A DNA stretch of 64,000 bases from DAISKN01 sp963716925 (GCA_963716925.1 CAVQUX010000006.1:992001-1056000), one strand, 5' to 3'. Counted from the stretch's first letter, positions 42,893-52,267 are shown. Numbers and translations: made by a program. Notes: generated from the letters alone by a model not told the origin.

Positions 42893-42908
42893 TGGCACGC
42901 CGATTGCT
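42893..42908 (+). promoter_or_regulatory. sigma-54 (-24/-12) promoter of the subtilase gene
   Basis: TGGCAC-N5-TTGCT is a full consensus match with GG and GC 10 bases apart. The expected start (about 42919) gives a 27-base leader ending in a GAGG ribosome site and the ATG at 42946. No clear copy of the TGTCGG...ACA element is seen upstream. Confidence 0.85.
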
Positions 42909-42945
42909 CCTAGGGGCTTGGTTCCTATTGAAACGAGGCCACGAT

Positions 42946-45873
42946 ATGACCATCGAAAGAAGAATCGTCCTCACCATAACGACGGCCGCATTGGCCCTCG
43001 TTGTCGTTCGAGGAGCGGTGGAGCGAGAGCGCGCGCGGGGCGAGCGGCTCCATGCCGTGAGTGCCGAAGCGAGCGAGTCGTTCATCGTCCAGCACCAGGA
43101 CACCGAGTCCGCGCGCAGGGCGGTAGAGCGGGTGGGCGGCCAGGTCACCCATGAGCTCTCGATCATCCACGCCGTCGGTGCCAGGCTGACCCTCGTTCAA
43201 CTTCGAGAGCTCCGACAGGTCCGTGGACTGCGTGTTTATGAGAATCGGTCGCTGACGTTCGCCGGCTTCACTCAGGAAGCGCCCCCCGAGGAGCCTCCTG
43301 CCGAGGAGCCTCCTGCCGAGGAGCCTCCTGCCGAGGAGCCTCCTGCCGAGGAGCCTCCTGCCGAGGAGCCCGCCCCCGAGGAGCCTCCTGCCGAGCCCGC
43401 CCCCGAGGAGGAAAGCGCAGAGGATGGGAATACGCTGCTGGCGCTGACCGCGGCGCCGATGGTCATCCGGAATACCGTCTCGTCATTCCGGATTGGCGAC
43501 GCCTCGTCCGCCTTCGGCGGAGTCATGGAGGACGTGCAGACGATTGGCGACTCCTTCGGGAGCGCCTCCTATTCGAACGAAGACGGAACCGCGACCTGGA
43601 AAGGGCCCTGGCAAGAGAGCGATGCAGCGGGAACGGGCGCCGCCGCAGGTTACGTACAGGTCACGCCCGGCGCCGCGGTGCTCGCGCCGGCTTTCGACGG
43701 CAGCGAGCCTCAGCTCTGGCGCGGCCTGGACCTCGAGGACATGGGCACTACGGTCCTTCGGATCGACTTCCGCACTTCCGAAGGTGTGGTTCCGTCGGAC
43801 GCGGTCGTGGTCGAGATGTCGAGCAACGAAGGCGCGAAGTTCACCATCATCGACTCGCTGACCGGGTTCAGCGGCGCTTCGAACGAATCGAGAACCTACA
43901 ACGTTTCCGGTTTCGCCTCTCCTCACACCGTCGTTCGTTTTCGCGTGGGTCCCGGCGGATACCCCGAGCCCGCTCCGATGTTCCTCATCGAGGAGGTGCA
44001 GTTCTCCTTCCGCAACGGCGATCTGGAGAAGGACGTCTGGACGGTGGCCGATGAGTTCGCGTTGCCGTCGTTCAACAACAACGACGGCAACCGTCAATTT
44101 TCGACCACATGGTTGGAGATGGGCGAGGGCGATGGCGCCTTCGCCGGGAGCGTCGGAATGTCGCTGACTCCGAGCGGGCTCGCGATGCGGGTCTCGTCCG
44201 CGAACAAGGGGGTCGAGCGAAGGGCGAATCTTCAGGACGCGGCGAACGCGGTGCTCATCCTTCAGTACATGCGCTGGTACCTCAACGAGCCCACGGACTA
44301 CGTGTCCGTCCAGATGTCGGGCGACGGCGGAATCTCCTGGGTGGAGATCGACCGTCTCAAGGGGCCGGCGACCGACAAGGCGATGGTCACCGCGAGCTAT
44401 GACGTGACCAGCTACACGTCTCCGGACACCCGGGTGAGACTGGTCTCGTCGCCCACCCTCGGACGCTATGAAGCGGTCTTCGTCTCGGACGTGCACCTCT
44501 GCGGCACCGTCGCCGTGAGCGAAGCGGCTTACGAGGTGGGCGATGGGACCGACCCGCCCCAGGCCTACTTCGTTTCCGCGGTGCGGGCGGACGAGCTCCA
44601 CCAGGAAGGGGTCAGCGGTCTCGGCGTGACCGTGGCGGTCGTGGACACAGGACTCTGGCCCTGGCACTCGCTCGTCAAGAACACCATGGGACAGAAGCGG
44701 CTGGGCGTTCGCTACGACGCCATCCGCGACGAAATGCACATCGGACGGGACCGCCACGGGCACGGAACACATGTGTCGAGCGTAATCCTCTCGAGCGAGG
44801 GCTCGGACGGACAGGCCAACGGAATCGCGCCCGACGCGGGCTTCGTCTCGGTGAAGGCCTTCGACGACGACGGACGCGGCAACTACCTCAACGTGATTCG
44901 CGGCCTCGATTGGGTGGTCCGCAACCGGCAGGCGCTCAACATTCGCGTGATGAACCTTTCGTTCAGCGCCCCCCCTCGCTCCTCCTACTGGGACGACCCG
45001 CTGAACCAAGCGGTCATGGCGGCCTGGCAGGCGGGGATCGTGGTGGTCGCTTCCGCGGGAAACGAAGGACCGCAGGCGATGACCGTCGGAGTCCCGGGAA
45101 ACGTTCCCTACGTCATCACCGTCGGAGCCACGACCAACAACAATACGGTCGGCGACGTGACCAACGATTCGCTCGCCGAGTTCTCCTCCGCCGGACCCAC
45201 GGTCGAGGCTTTCGTGAAGCCCGAGTTGGTGGCCCCCGGCGGCTACGTAGTCGGCGTGGTGGAAAGGTTCAGCCGTCTCCCGAGCCACCATCCGGAGTGG
45301 CTCTTCGGAAACTACTTCTACATGTCGGGGACTTCCCAGGCCGCAGCCGTGGTGAGCGGCGTCGCGGCCCTCATGCTCCAGGCGAATCCTTCCCTCACTC
45401 CGAACGACGTGAAGTGCCGGCTGATGGCGACAGCGCGGCCGGCGGTCGGCGACGACGGACGGCTGGCCTATAGCATCTTCCAGCAGGGCGCGGGGCTCAT
45501 CGACGCCTACGCCGCCGTCGGCTCCGACGTCTCAGGCTGCGCCAACCGAGGTCTCGACATCAGCGCGGACCTCGCCGGCACGAAGCACTATCGCGGCCGG
45601 GCAAACCGGGACGACGACGGCAACTACTACATCATGGCCGACGACGGCAGCGTCTGGAGCGACGCCTTCATGTGGAACGACGCGTTCATGTGGAGCGATG
45701 CCTTCATGTGGAATGACGCCTTCATGTGGAACGACTCCTTCATGTGGAGCGACGCCTTCATGTGGAACGATTCCTTCATGTGGAACGACTCGTTCATGTG
45801 GAGCGACGCCTTCATGTGGAGCGACGGTCTCACCGAAGCCACTTCGATCAATAACTGGGTCGAGCCGGAATAG
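42946..45873 (+). CDS. secreted subtilisin-like protease (S8) with beta-sandwich domains and C-terminal hexapeptide repeats
   Basis: I start at the ATG at 42946 because an earlier in-frame GTG lies inside the promoter. The 975-residue product has a signal peptide (IVLTITTAALALVVVRGA), an inhibitor_I9-like propeptide (SFIVQHQDTESARRAVERVG) and a Pro/Glu repeat linker. Two beta domains of about 150 residues precede the catalytic domain. The S8 triad is complete: VAVVDTGLWP, RHGHGTHVSS and MSGTSQAAAVVSG. The last 75 residues contain ten tandem W-x-D-x-F-M units. A sigma-54 promoter drives it, next to the activator gene. It is probably a cell-surface or released protease that degrades protein polymers. 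Confidence 0.94.
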   Translation: MTIERRIVLTITTAALALVVVRGAVERERARGERLHAVSAEASESFIVQHQDTESARRAVERVGGQVTHELSIIHAVGARLTLVQLRELRQVRGLRVYENRSLTFAGFTQEAPPEEPPAEEPPAEEPPAEEPPAEEPPAEEPAPEEPPAEPAPEEESAEDGNTLLALTAAPMVIRNTVSSFRIGDASSAFGGVMEDVQTIGDSFGSASYSNEDGTATWKGPWQESDAAGTGAAAGYVQVTPGAAVLAPAFDGSEPQLWRGLDLEDMGTTVLRIDFRTSEGVVPSDAVVVEMSSNEGAKFTIIDSLTGFSGASNESRTYNVSGFASPHTVVRFRVGPGGYPEPAPMFLIEEVQFSFRNGDLEKDVWTVADEFALPSFNNNDGNRQFSTTWLEMGEGDGAFAGSVGMSLTPSGLAMRVSSANKGVERRANLQDAANAVLILQYMRWYLNEPTDYVSVQMSGDGGISWVEIDRLKGPATDKAMVTASYDVTSYTSPDTRVRLVSSPTLGRYEAVFVSDVHLCGTVAVSEAAYEVGDGTDPPQAYFVSAVRADELHQEGVSGLGVTVAVVDTGLWPWHSLVKNTMGQKRLGVRYDAIRDEMHIGRDRHGHGTHVSSVILSSEGSDGQANGIAPDAGFVSVKAFDDDGRGNYLNVIRGLDWVVRNRQALNIRVMNLSFSAPPRSSYWDDPLNQAVMAAWQAGIVVVASAGNEGPQAMTVGVPGNVPYVITVGATTNNNTVGDVTNDSLAEFSSAGPTVEAFVKPELVAPGGYVVGVVERFSRLPSHHPEWLFGNYFYMSGTSQAAAVVSGVAALMLQANPSLTPNDVKCRLMATARPAVGDDGRLAYSIFQQGAGLIDAYAAVGSDVSGCANRGLDISADLAGTKHYRGRANRDDDGNYYIMADDGSVWSDAFMWNDAFMWSDAFMWNDAFMWNDSFMWSDAFMWNDSFMWNDSFMWSDAFMWSDGLTEATSINNWVEPE
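43288..43410 (+). repeat. 15-bp direct repeats encoding a Pro/Glu linker in the subtilase
   Basis: Five perfect tandem copies of a 15-base unit (encoding Glu-Glu-Pro-Pro-Ala) run from 43288 to 43362, and diverged copies continue to about 43410. The unit length is a multiple of three, so copy changes keep the frame. The encoded linker is a rigid, negatively charged spacer between propeptide and beta domains. Confidence 0.9.
45655..45831 (+). repeat. 18-bp tandem repeats encoding W-[SN]-D-[AS]-F-M units
   Basis: Nine complete 18-base units and a tenth partial one (ending Trp-Ser-Asp-Gly) encode hexapeptides alternating Ser/Asn at position 2 and Ala/Ser at position 4. Trp, Asp, Phe and Met are invariant while the second and third codon positions of other residues vary, so the protein sequence has been kept under selection rather than copied very recently. 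Confidence 0.92.
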
Positions 45874-45923
45874 ACGAGGGGAGCTCGGCTCCGGTTCGGG
45901 GAGCGGACGGAAGAAGGCACGCC

Positions 45924-48900
45924 ATGCGACTTTCGACCTTGGGGGAAAAGGGCGCTCGAGCGAAGGTCGACGGGCGTGCCTTCTTCGCGATCGTGCTCTC
46001 TCTCGCGGCCGCGCCCGTTTTCGGTATCGAGGCCCGGAACATCCGCTTTCGCCACATCACTCCCGAGGACGGCCTTTCTCAGTCGACGGTGCACGCCATC
46101 GTCCAGGATCGCGAGGGCCTCATGTGGTTCGGGACCCAGGAGGGGCTGAACCGATACGACGGATACGAATTCACCACCTTCAGCCCGGCCGACGAATCCG
46201 GCTCGAAGTCCATGCCCATCGTGCGGGCCCTGCACGAGGACCGAAACGGAGTGCTCTGGGTGGGTACCGACGACGGACTCCACCGATTCGACCGCGCGAC
46301 CTCGAAGTTCTCGAGGTACGAGAACGATCCCACGAATCCCATGAGCCTCAGCAACAACCGGGTGCGCGTGATCTACGAGGATCGCGACGGCGCCCTCTGG
46401 CTCGGCACCGAAGGCGGAGGGCTCAATCGCTTCGACCGCGACGGCCAGACGTTCACGCGGTTCAACCACAATCCCTCCAACCCGACGAGCCTGAGCAACG
46501 ACTACATCCGAAGCGTGGTGCAGGATCAGGAAGGCGCGCTCTGGGTGGGGACGGAGGGCGGCGGCTTGAATCGCATGGATACCGTCACCGGCCGGTTCCG
46601 GCACTTCGTCCACGAGGCCGGCAATCGCCGCAGCATCGGAAGCGATCGCCTGCGCGTGGTGTACCAGGATCGGGAGGGCGTCCTCTGGGTCGGGACCGAC
46701 GATGCGGGGCTGGACCGCTTCGATCCCGTGACCGAAAGCTTTCGGCATTTTCGCCACGACCCCGGCGTTCCCGGGAGCCTCGCGAGCGACTGGGTGCGAG
46801 CCATCCATCACGACTCCCGGGGAACGCTCTGGATCGGAACCGACGGGGGCCTTTGCGAGTACCGGCCGGAGAGCGGGAACTTCAACTGCTACGTTCACGA
46901 TCCCACGGACCCGGTGAGTCTCGTCGAGAACCGGGTCACCTCCATCTACGAGGACCGGGGCTCGGTCCTCTGGGTGGGCACGTACAGCGGGGTCAACAGC
47001 TGGAACATCGGAACCGGCTTCTTCTCGCACTACAAGAAAGACGGAAGCTCCACCAACCAGGTGAGCGGAAACCTCATCATGGCGTTCGCCGAGAGCGTCG
47101 ATGACCGCGCTTTGTGGATTTCTGCTTACGGCTACGGTTTGAATCGGTTGGATCGGAAGTCGGGCAAGTTCACGCAATACCGCTCCCGTCCGAACGATCC
47201 GAAGAGCCTCGGCAGCGACCGGGTAATGTCCCTCGCCGTGGATCGCGAGGGCATCGTCTGGGCGGGCATGTTCGACGCGGGTCTCGATCGCCTCGATCCG
47301 CGCACCGGCAAATTCACCCACTTCAGGAACGACCCCGACAATCCCCGAAGCTTGAGCCGCAACGCGGTCACGAGGATTTACGAGGACCGCCAGGGCGTCC
47401 TTTGGGTCGGGACCTATAAGGGAGGATTGAACCGTCTGGATCGCCACTCGGGAGAGTTCATCCGCTACCAGCACGACCCCTCGAATCCGATGAGCCTTTC
47501 GAACGATCGCGTCATCGGCATCGCCGAGGGCGAAGACGGCATCCTCTGGATCGGCACCGACGGGGGCGGCCTGAACCGCTTCGATCCCGAAAAAGGAACG
47601 TTCTCCCACTATCGCCACGACCCCGCCGATCCCGCGAGTCTCAGCAGCGACAACGTCTGGGTGGTGCATCGGGATCGATTGGAGCGGCTCTGGATTGGCA
47701 CCCAGGGCGGAGGTCTCAATCGCTGGGACCCCGCGGCCCGACAGGCTCACCTGGGGCGCTTCAAGCACTACGACACGGGCGACGGGCTTCCGAGCGCGGT
47801 CATCAACGGGATTCTCGAGGACGACTCGGGCAACCTCTGGATCAGCACCAACCGCGGCCTTTCCCGGTTCTCCCCCGAGACCGAGGCGTTCAAGAACTAC
47901 GACCCCACCGACGGGCTCCAGAGCCCGGAGTTCAACCAGGGGGCGTTCTTCGAGGCGTCCGACGGCGAGATGTTCTTCGGGGGCGCGAACGGCTTCAACA
48001 GCTTCTACCCCAACCTGGTGCGCGAGAACCCTCACACTCCCCCGGTGACGCTCACCGCGTTTCTCAAGTTCAACCAGCCCGTGGATCTCGGGCCACCGAC
48101 GACCGACGTCCGCGAGATCTCGCTCACCCACAAGGACTCAGTGGTCGCTTTCGAGTTCGCTGCTCTCGACTACACCGCTCCCGAGAAGAACCGCTACCGC
48201 TACAAGCTGGATGGGTTCGACGAGGACTGGATCGACGCCGGCCGCATACGCCGCGCTACCTATACCAACCTGAGCCCCAGGTCGTATACCTTCCGGGTGA
48301 AGGCCGCCAACAACGATGGGGTCTGGAACGAGGAGGGCCTCGCCGTCCGAGTGAGGATGATCCCTCCCCCATGGCGAACGTGGTGGGCCTACGGCATCTA
48401 TGGCCTCATGGTGGTGGGACTGCTCTACGCCTACGCCCACCGGCAAGCGCTGAGACTGGAGCGCGAGGCGGAGTACAACCGGAAGCTCTCGCTCGAGGTC
48501 GAAGTCCGGACCCAGGAGCTGGCGCAGCGCAACAAGGACCTCGAAGCGTTCAACCAGAAGCTGGAAGAAGCGAGTCTCACCGACTCGCTGACGGGGTTCT
48601 GGAATCGGCGGTTTCTCCTGCAGCAGATCCCGAAGGAAATCGCGCAGGTGGACCGCACCTATGAGGCGGCGGACCCCGACGGCAAGGAGAACCGGCAGCC
48701 GAAATCGAGCCTCCTGTTCCTGATGTTCGACCTCGACGGCTTCAAGGGACTGAACGACACCTACGGCCACGCCGCCGGCGACCGGGTGCTGATTCAGGTC
48801 AGACAGATGCTCATCGACGCCTGCCGCCAGTCGGACACCATCATCCGATGGGGCGGCGACGAATTTCTCCTCGTGGGACGAAACGCCGACCCGCAGACCG

Positions 48901-49268
48901 CGGAGAACCTCGCCGAGCGGATTCGAAGCGTCATGGAAGAGAAGAAGTTCGACGTGGGCGTCGAGCAGACGGTACATCTGAGCTGCTCGATCGGCTTCGC
49001 GTTCTATCCGTTCGACCCCGCGCGCCCGACGTTCTTCTCGTGGGAACAGGTCATCGGCGTCGCCGACCGGGCGCTCTACGTGGCCAAGGAAAGCGGCCGG
49101 AACATCTGGGCGGGGATTCTCTCGACGTCCCGGGGCCGGCCAGCGGATCTTTTCAAGCGCCTCAACGACGACCTCGAGACGCTCGTGAGCGAGGGCGTCG
49201 TCGAGCTCCGCGATTCGGGGCATCGACGTCCGCGGCTGGTTCGAGAAGCGCGCCTGGGGAGCCGGTGA
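45924..49268 (+). CDS. two-component-type propeller sensor with active GGDEF domain
   Basis: The 1114-residue product has a signal peptide (AFFAIVLSLAAAPVFG) leading to about fourteen Reg_prop beta-propeller repeats (45-690; for example VLWVGTDDGLHRFDRATSKF and ALWLGTEGGGLNRFDRDGQTF). A Y_Y_Y stalk domain follows (about 715-800, ENRYRYKLDGFDEDWIDAG), then one membrane helix (818-838) and a short coiled coil. A GGDEF domain (885-1075) is intact: DSLTGFWNRRFL, FDLDGFKGLNDTYGH, and RWGGDEFLL near 977. It should bind an external ligand and make cyclic-di-GMP inside. In Bacteroidetes similar propellers sense polysaccharides. The GGDEF output is the notable variation. A GTG/TGA overlap and 2-base gap join it to the GGDEF-EAL gene. 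Confidence 0.95.
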   Translation: MRLSTLGEKGARAKVDGRAFFAIVLSLAAAPVFGIEARNIRFRHITPEDGLSQSTVHAIVQDREGLMWFGTQEGLNRYDGYEFTTFSPADESGSKSMPIVRALHEDRNGVLWVGTDDGLHRFDRATSKFSRYENDPTNPMSLSNNRVRVIYEDRDGALWLGTEGGGLNRFDRDGQTFTRFNHNPSNPTSLSNDYIRSVVQDQEGALWVGTEGGGLNRMDTVTGRFRHFVHEAGNRRSIGSDRLRVVYQDREGVLWVGTDDAGLDRFDPVTESFRHFRHDPGVPGSLASDWVRAIHHDSRGTLWIGTDGGLCEYRPESGNFNCYVHDPTDPVSLVENRVTSIYEDRGSVLWVGTYSGVNSWNIGTGFFSHYKKDGSSTNQVSGNLIMAFAESVDDRALWISAYGYGLNRLDRKSGKFTQYRSRPNDPKSLGSDRVMSLAVDREGIVWAGMFDAGLDRLDPRTGKFTHFRNDPDNPRSLSRNAVTRIYEDRQGVLWVGTYKGGLNRLDRHSGEFIRYQHDPSNPMSLSNDRVIGIAEGEDGILWIGTDGGGLNRFDPEKGTFSHYRHDPADPASLSSDNVWVVHRDRLERLWIGTQGGGLNRWDPAARQAHLGRFKHYDTGDGLPSAVINGILEDDSGNLWISTNRGLSRFSPETEAFKNYDPTDGLQSPEFNQGAFFEASDGEMFFGGANGFNSFYPNLVRENPHTPPVTLTAFLKFNQPVDLGPPTTDVREISLTHKDSVVAFEFAALDYTAPEKNRYRYKLDGFDEDWIDAGRIRRATYTNLSPRSYTFRVKAANNDGVWNEEGLAVRVRMIPPPWRTWWAYGIYGLMVVGLLYAYAHRQALRLEREAEYNRKLSLEVEVRTQELAQRNKDLEAFNQKLEEASLTDSLTGFWNRRFLLQQIPKEIAQVDRTYEAADPDGKENRQPKSSLLFLMFDLDGFKGLNDTYGHAAGDRVLIQVRQMLIDACRQSDTIIRWGGDEFLLVGRNADPQTAENLAERIRSVMEEKKFDVGVEQTVHLSCSIGFAFYPFDPARPTFFSWEQVIGVADRALYVAKESGRNIWAGILSTSRGRPADLFKRLNDDLETLVSEGVVELRDSGHRRPRLVREARLGSR

Positions 49269-49270
49269 GA

Positions 49271-51412
49271 ATGCTGCAGACGCAGATCGACGAGCGAGCG
49301 GAGAACGAAATCGAGGCCTCGAGAACCCGCCATCTCGCACTCCTGGTGAGCGCGGCGAACCGGGTGGCGGACATCGAGGAAGCGGGCTTCGATGTCGCGG
49401 CTGCCGACGAGCCGGGAGACGCCGGGGGGCTCATCGCTCGTCTCTCGCCGGACGTGGTGGTCGTGGGCACGGGAGAAACGGACTCGTCGATGGCGCGCGC
49501 GCTCGCGTTCGTCCGCGACGTCCGGGAACAGGACCCCGTCGCCTCGATCCCGATAGTGGTGCTGACCAATGGCCGGACCGCTGCCGCCATCGAGCTCGCC
49601 TACACCGCCGGGGCGACGGACGTCTGGCACGATGGAGCCGGAGAAGTGGTCTGGAAGAAGCGCCTGCCGTTCGTGGTGAGCGCCGCGCGCGCTTTCGACG
49701 AGCTCTCCCGAAGCAGTCAAAAGCTCGAGCGGGCGAAGCGGCTCGCACGATTCGCCACCTGGGAGTGGGACCTGAGCACGCAACAGGTATCGTGGTCCGA
49801 GGAGCTCCGGTACCTCCTCGCGCGCGGGGTTCCGGCGAGAGCGCGAGGCATCGAAGCGGTCCTGGCAATGGTCGACGACTCCGACCGTTCGCGGGTGGAG
49901 GAGACCATCGCGGAGTCCATCAAGGAACGCCGCCCTTTCCGGTTCGATCACCGTGCGGTCCGGCCCGATGGAACGGAGCTCGTGCTCCACCAGGAGGGCG
50001 ACGTGGTGGTGGGCGGCTCGGAGGACGAGGTCTCGGTGGAAGCGGTGGTAATCGACGTGACCGAGATCAAGAAAGCGGAGCTCCAGATTCACAGCCTCGC
50101 CAATTACGACTCCCTCACCGGCCTTCTCAATCGATTGTCGTTCCTCAACCTCCTGAAGAACGCACGGGCGCGCAGCGAGCGCAGCGGGGGACCAATCGCC
50201 GTCGCCCTCCTCGACATGGATCGCTTCAAGGAAGTGAACGAGAGCCTGGGGCACGGCGCCGGCGACCAGCTTCTGAAGGAGGTGGCGGGCCGGCTCCTGA
50301 GCTCGGTGCGGAAGGGCGACTGCGTCGCCCGCGAAGTCGACGGCTACGTTCGCACGGTGGCGCGCCATGGGGGCGACGAGTTCCTGGTCCTGCTGAGCGA
50401 CGTCGATGAGGCGCACCACGCGGCTCTCGCCGCTAGGCGGCTTCTCGATGCCCTGAGACGACCCTTCCGCATCGAAGGCCGGGAGGTCTTCGCCACCGCC
50501 AGCATCGGGATCGCCTTCGCGGATCCGGAGGCGGCGGGAACCGAAGAGCTCCTCCGGCAGGCGGAGATCGCGATGTACAGCGCGAAGGAACAGGGGCGCA
50601 ATGGCATCCAGTTCTTCGACGAGTCCATGAACCAGGCGGTGGTCGAGCGATTCGACGTCGAGAACCGGCTTCGCGGGGCGGTGGCCCGCAACGAACTGCT
50701 CCTCGTCTATCAGCCTCTGGTGCAGGCGCGGAGCCGGGAGATCGTCGGGGTCGAAGCCTTGGTTCGCTGGCGGCATCCGGAGAGGGGACTGCTGGCCGCC
50801 GACGAGTTCGTTCCCCTGGCCGAAGAGACCGGGCTCATCGTCGGCATCGGGCGTTGGGTCCTGAAAACCGCGTGCCAGCAGCTCCGGAGCTGGCGGCGGG
50901 AGGGCATCTCCCCGCTGCGGCTCTCGGTCAATCTCTCACCGCGCGAGCTGCGGGCGCCGGGATTCGTCGCCAGTCTCGCCCAGATCCTCGAGGAGACCGA
51001 GACCGATCCGGTGCAGCTCGAGCTGGAGCTCACCGAGCGCGGGGTGGTGGGAAACGACAGCCGGACGCTCGAAGTCCTGCTGCGTCTGAAGGAGATCGGG
51101 GTCCGGCTCGCGGTCGACGACTTCGGCACCGGCAACACCACGTTCCAATATCTGAAGAACTTCCCGCTGAACACCATCAAGATCGACAAGTGCTTCACCA
51201 GCGGTATCGCGAGCAATCCGAAGGACGCGGCCATCACCAAAGCTCTGCTGGCGATGGCACACCGTCTCGAGCTCAACGTCGTCGCCGAGGGAGTCGAGAA
51301 CGAGGCCCAGTTCAGCTTCCTCGGGGAGAACCAGTGCGACGAGGTCCAGGGCTATCTATTCGGCAGGCCCATTCCCGCGGACGAGCTCTTTCGATTGCTG
51401 ACCACCCGGTGA
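49271..51412 (+). CDS. pseudo-receiver/PAS/GGDEF/EAL cyclic-di-GMP protein
   Basis: The ATG at 49271 gives 713 residues. Residues 20-135 resemble a receiver fold but lack the phosphoacceptor Asp (VVVVGTGETDSS). A PAS-like domain (160-275) ends VVIDVTEIKKAELQIH. The GGDEF domain (290-450) is intact (RHGGDEFLVLL), as is the EAL domain (465-712): EALVRWRHPERG, ELTERG, VDDFGTGNTTFQYLKNFPL, AEGVENEAQ. The protein could both make and break cyclic-di-GMP, with direction set by the sensing domains. It follows the propeller-GGDEF gene by 2 bases and precedes a PilZ protein, so the operon covers synthesis, breakdown and response. Confidence 0.94.
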   Translation: MLQTQIDERAENEIEASRTRHLALLVSAANRVADIEEAGFDVAAADEPGDAGGLIARLSPDVVVVGTGETDSSMARALAFVRDVREQDPVASIPIVVLTNGRTAAAIELAYTAGATDVWHDGAGEVVWKKRLPFVVSAARAFDELSRSSQKLERAKRLARFATWEWDLSTQQVSWSEELRYLLARGVPARARGIEAVLAMVDDSDRSRVEETIAESIKERRPFRFDHRAVRPDGTELVLHQEGDVVVGGSEDEVSVEAVVIDVTEIKKAELQIHSLANYDSLTGLLNRLSFLNLLKNARARSERSGGPIAVALLDMDRFKEVNESLGHGAGDQLLKEVAGRLLSSVRKGDCVAREVDGYVRTVARHGGDEFLVLLSDVDEAHHAALAARRLLDALRRPFRIEGREVFATASIGIAFADPEAAGTEELLRQAEIAMYSAKEQGRNGIQFFDESMNQAVVERFDVENRLRGAVARNELLLVYQPLVQARSREIVGVEALVRWRHPERGLLAADEFVPLAEETGLIVGIGRWVLKTACQQLRSWRREGISPLRLSVNLSPRELRAPGFVASLAQILEETETDPVQLELELTERGVVGNDSRTLEVLLRLKEIGVRLAVDDFGTGNTTFQYLKNFPLNTIKIDKCFTSGIASNPKDAAITKALLAMAHRLELNVVAEGVENEAQFSFLGENQCDEVQGYLFGRPIPADELFRLLTTR

Positions 51413-51437
51413 CACTCCGGGTGCAATTCGGTACCAT
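51409..51437 (+). promoter_or_regulatory. possible promoter of the DUF4388-PilZ gene
   Basis: GTGACA, a 17-base spacer and TACCAT overlap the end of the GGDEF-EAL gene and precede the start at 51459. It matches 5/6 and 4/6 of the consensus hexamers. Confidence 0.35.
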
Positions 51438-51458
51438 GGATCCCAGGCCCGCCCCGCG

Positions 51459-52265
51459 ATGCCCTATACCGGACGACTGGAAAATCGCCCTCTTCTGGAT
51501 GTAATTCAGATCGTCGCCTATTCGCAGCAGAGCGGAATCCTCTCGGTGAAAGGCACTACCACCAAGGGACTTCTGATCTTCGAAGGCGGCAACATCGTCT
51601 GTGCCTACTCTCCCGCAGCCCTCCCGCTCCTGGTCAAGGCGGCCAAGGAAGCGGACGAGCGTCACCGGCTCACGTTTCGAAGGATCCAGATCCTGGCGGC
51701 GCTCCGCGAGCTTTTCGACGTGACGGAGGGCGACTACCGCTTCGTCAGGAAGAACGAGCCCGTCACCGAGCTCGAGGGGCTCTCCATCAAATCGTTCTAC
51801 GTATCCGGGGCCCTCGACACCGGCGACCTGCTCCTGGTGCTGGAGAAAGCGATGGACGAGGAGATGGAAGTCCATCCGGCGCCGAAGCCGACGGAATCCG
51901 ACCTCGAGCACGCGACTCAGCGGCAGTTCGAGCGTTACGGTCCGGTGATTCTCAAAGGACGGCTGCGCATGCGGGATCAGATCTTCGAGGGATTCCTCAC
52001 CAACCTCAGCGAAGGGGGAACGTTCTTCCACGCGGAGTCGCTCCCCTCGTCCAGCACGCTCGCGGAGCTCGAGTTCGATCTCCCCTGGGAGCTCGGTCCC
52101 TGCCGTATCTCCTGCAGCGTCGCCTGGCTCCGCTCCGAAGGGCCGGATGCCAAGCGGGGCGCAGGACTCTCGTTCCGCGAGTTCGAGGGCGAGAGCCGCG
52201 AGAGAATCTCCAGCTACCTCGTTCGCTTCCAGGAGCTCGCGGCGGACGTCGACTTCCAGGCCTGA
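51459..52265 (+). CDS. DUF4388-PilZ domain protein, likely cyclic-di-GMP effector
   Basis: The 268-residue cytoplasmic product has an N-terminal DUF4388/PATAN domain (1-100: LLDVIQIVAYSQQSGILSVKG, GLLIFEGGNIVCAYS) and a C-terminal PilZ domain (about 155-260: ILKGRLRMRDQIFEGFLTNLSEGGTFFHAE). The PilZ signature N-x-S-x-x-G (NLSEGG) is present, and Arg/Lys residues precede it, so cyclic-di-GMP binding is likely. It follows two GGDEF proteins. Similar proteins tune motility, pili or exopolysaccharide. It shares the DUF4388 module with the receiver protein at 36378. Confidence 0.88.
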   Translation: MPYTGRLENRPLLDVIQIVAYSQQSGILSVKGTTTKGLLIFEGGNIVCAYSPAALPLLVKAAKEADERHRLTFRRIQILAALRELFDVTEGDYRFVRKNEPVTELEGLSIKSFYVSGALDTGDLLLVLEKAMDEEMEVHPAPKPTESDLEHATQRQFERYGPVILKGRLRMRDQIFEGFLTNLSEGGTFFHAESLPSSSTLAELEFDLPWELGPCRISCSVAWLRSEGPDAKRGAGLSFREFEGESRERISSYLVRFQELAADVDFQA

Positions 52266-52267
52266 GC

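Noticed and set aside
42892..42945. Earlier GTG start for the subtilase
   Set aside because: It lies inside the -24 element of the sigma-54 promoter, so it could not be in the transcript. The ATG at 42946 has a ribosome site.
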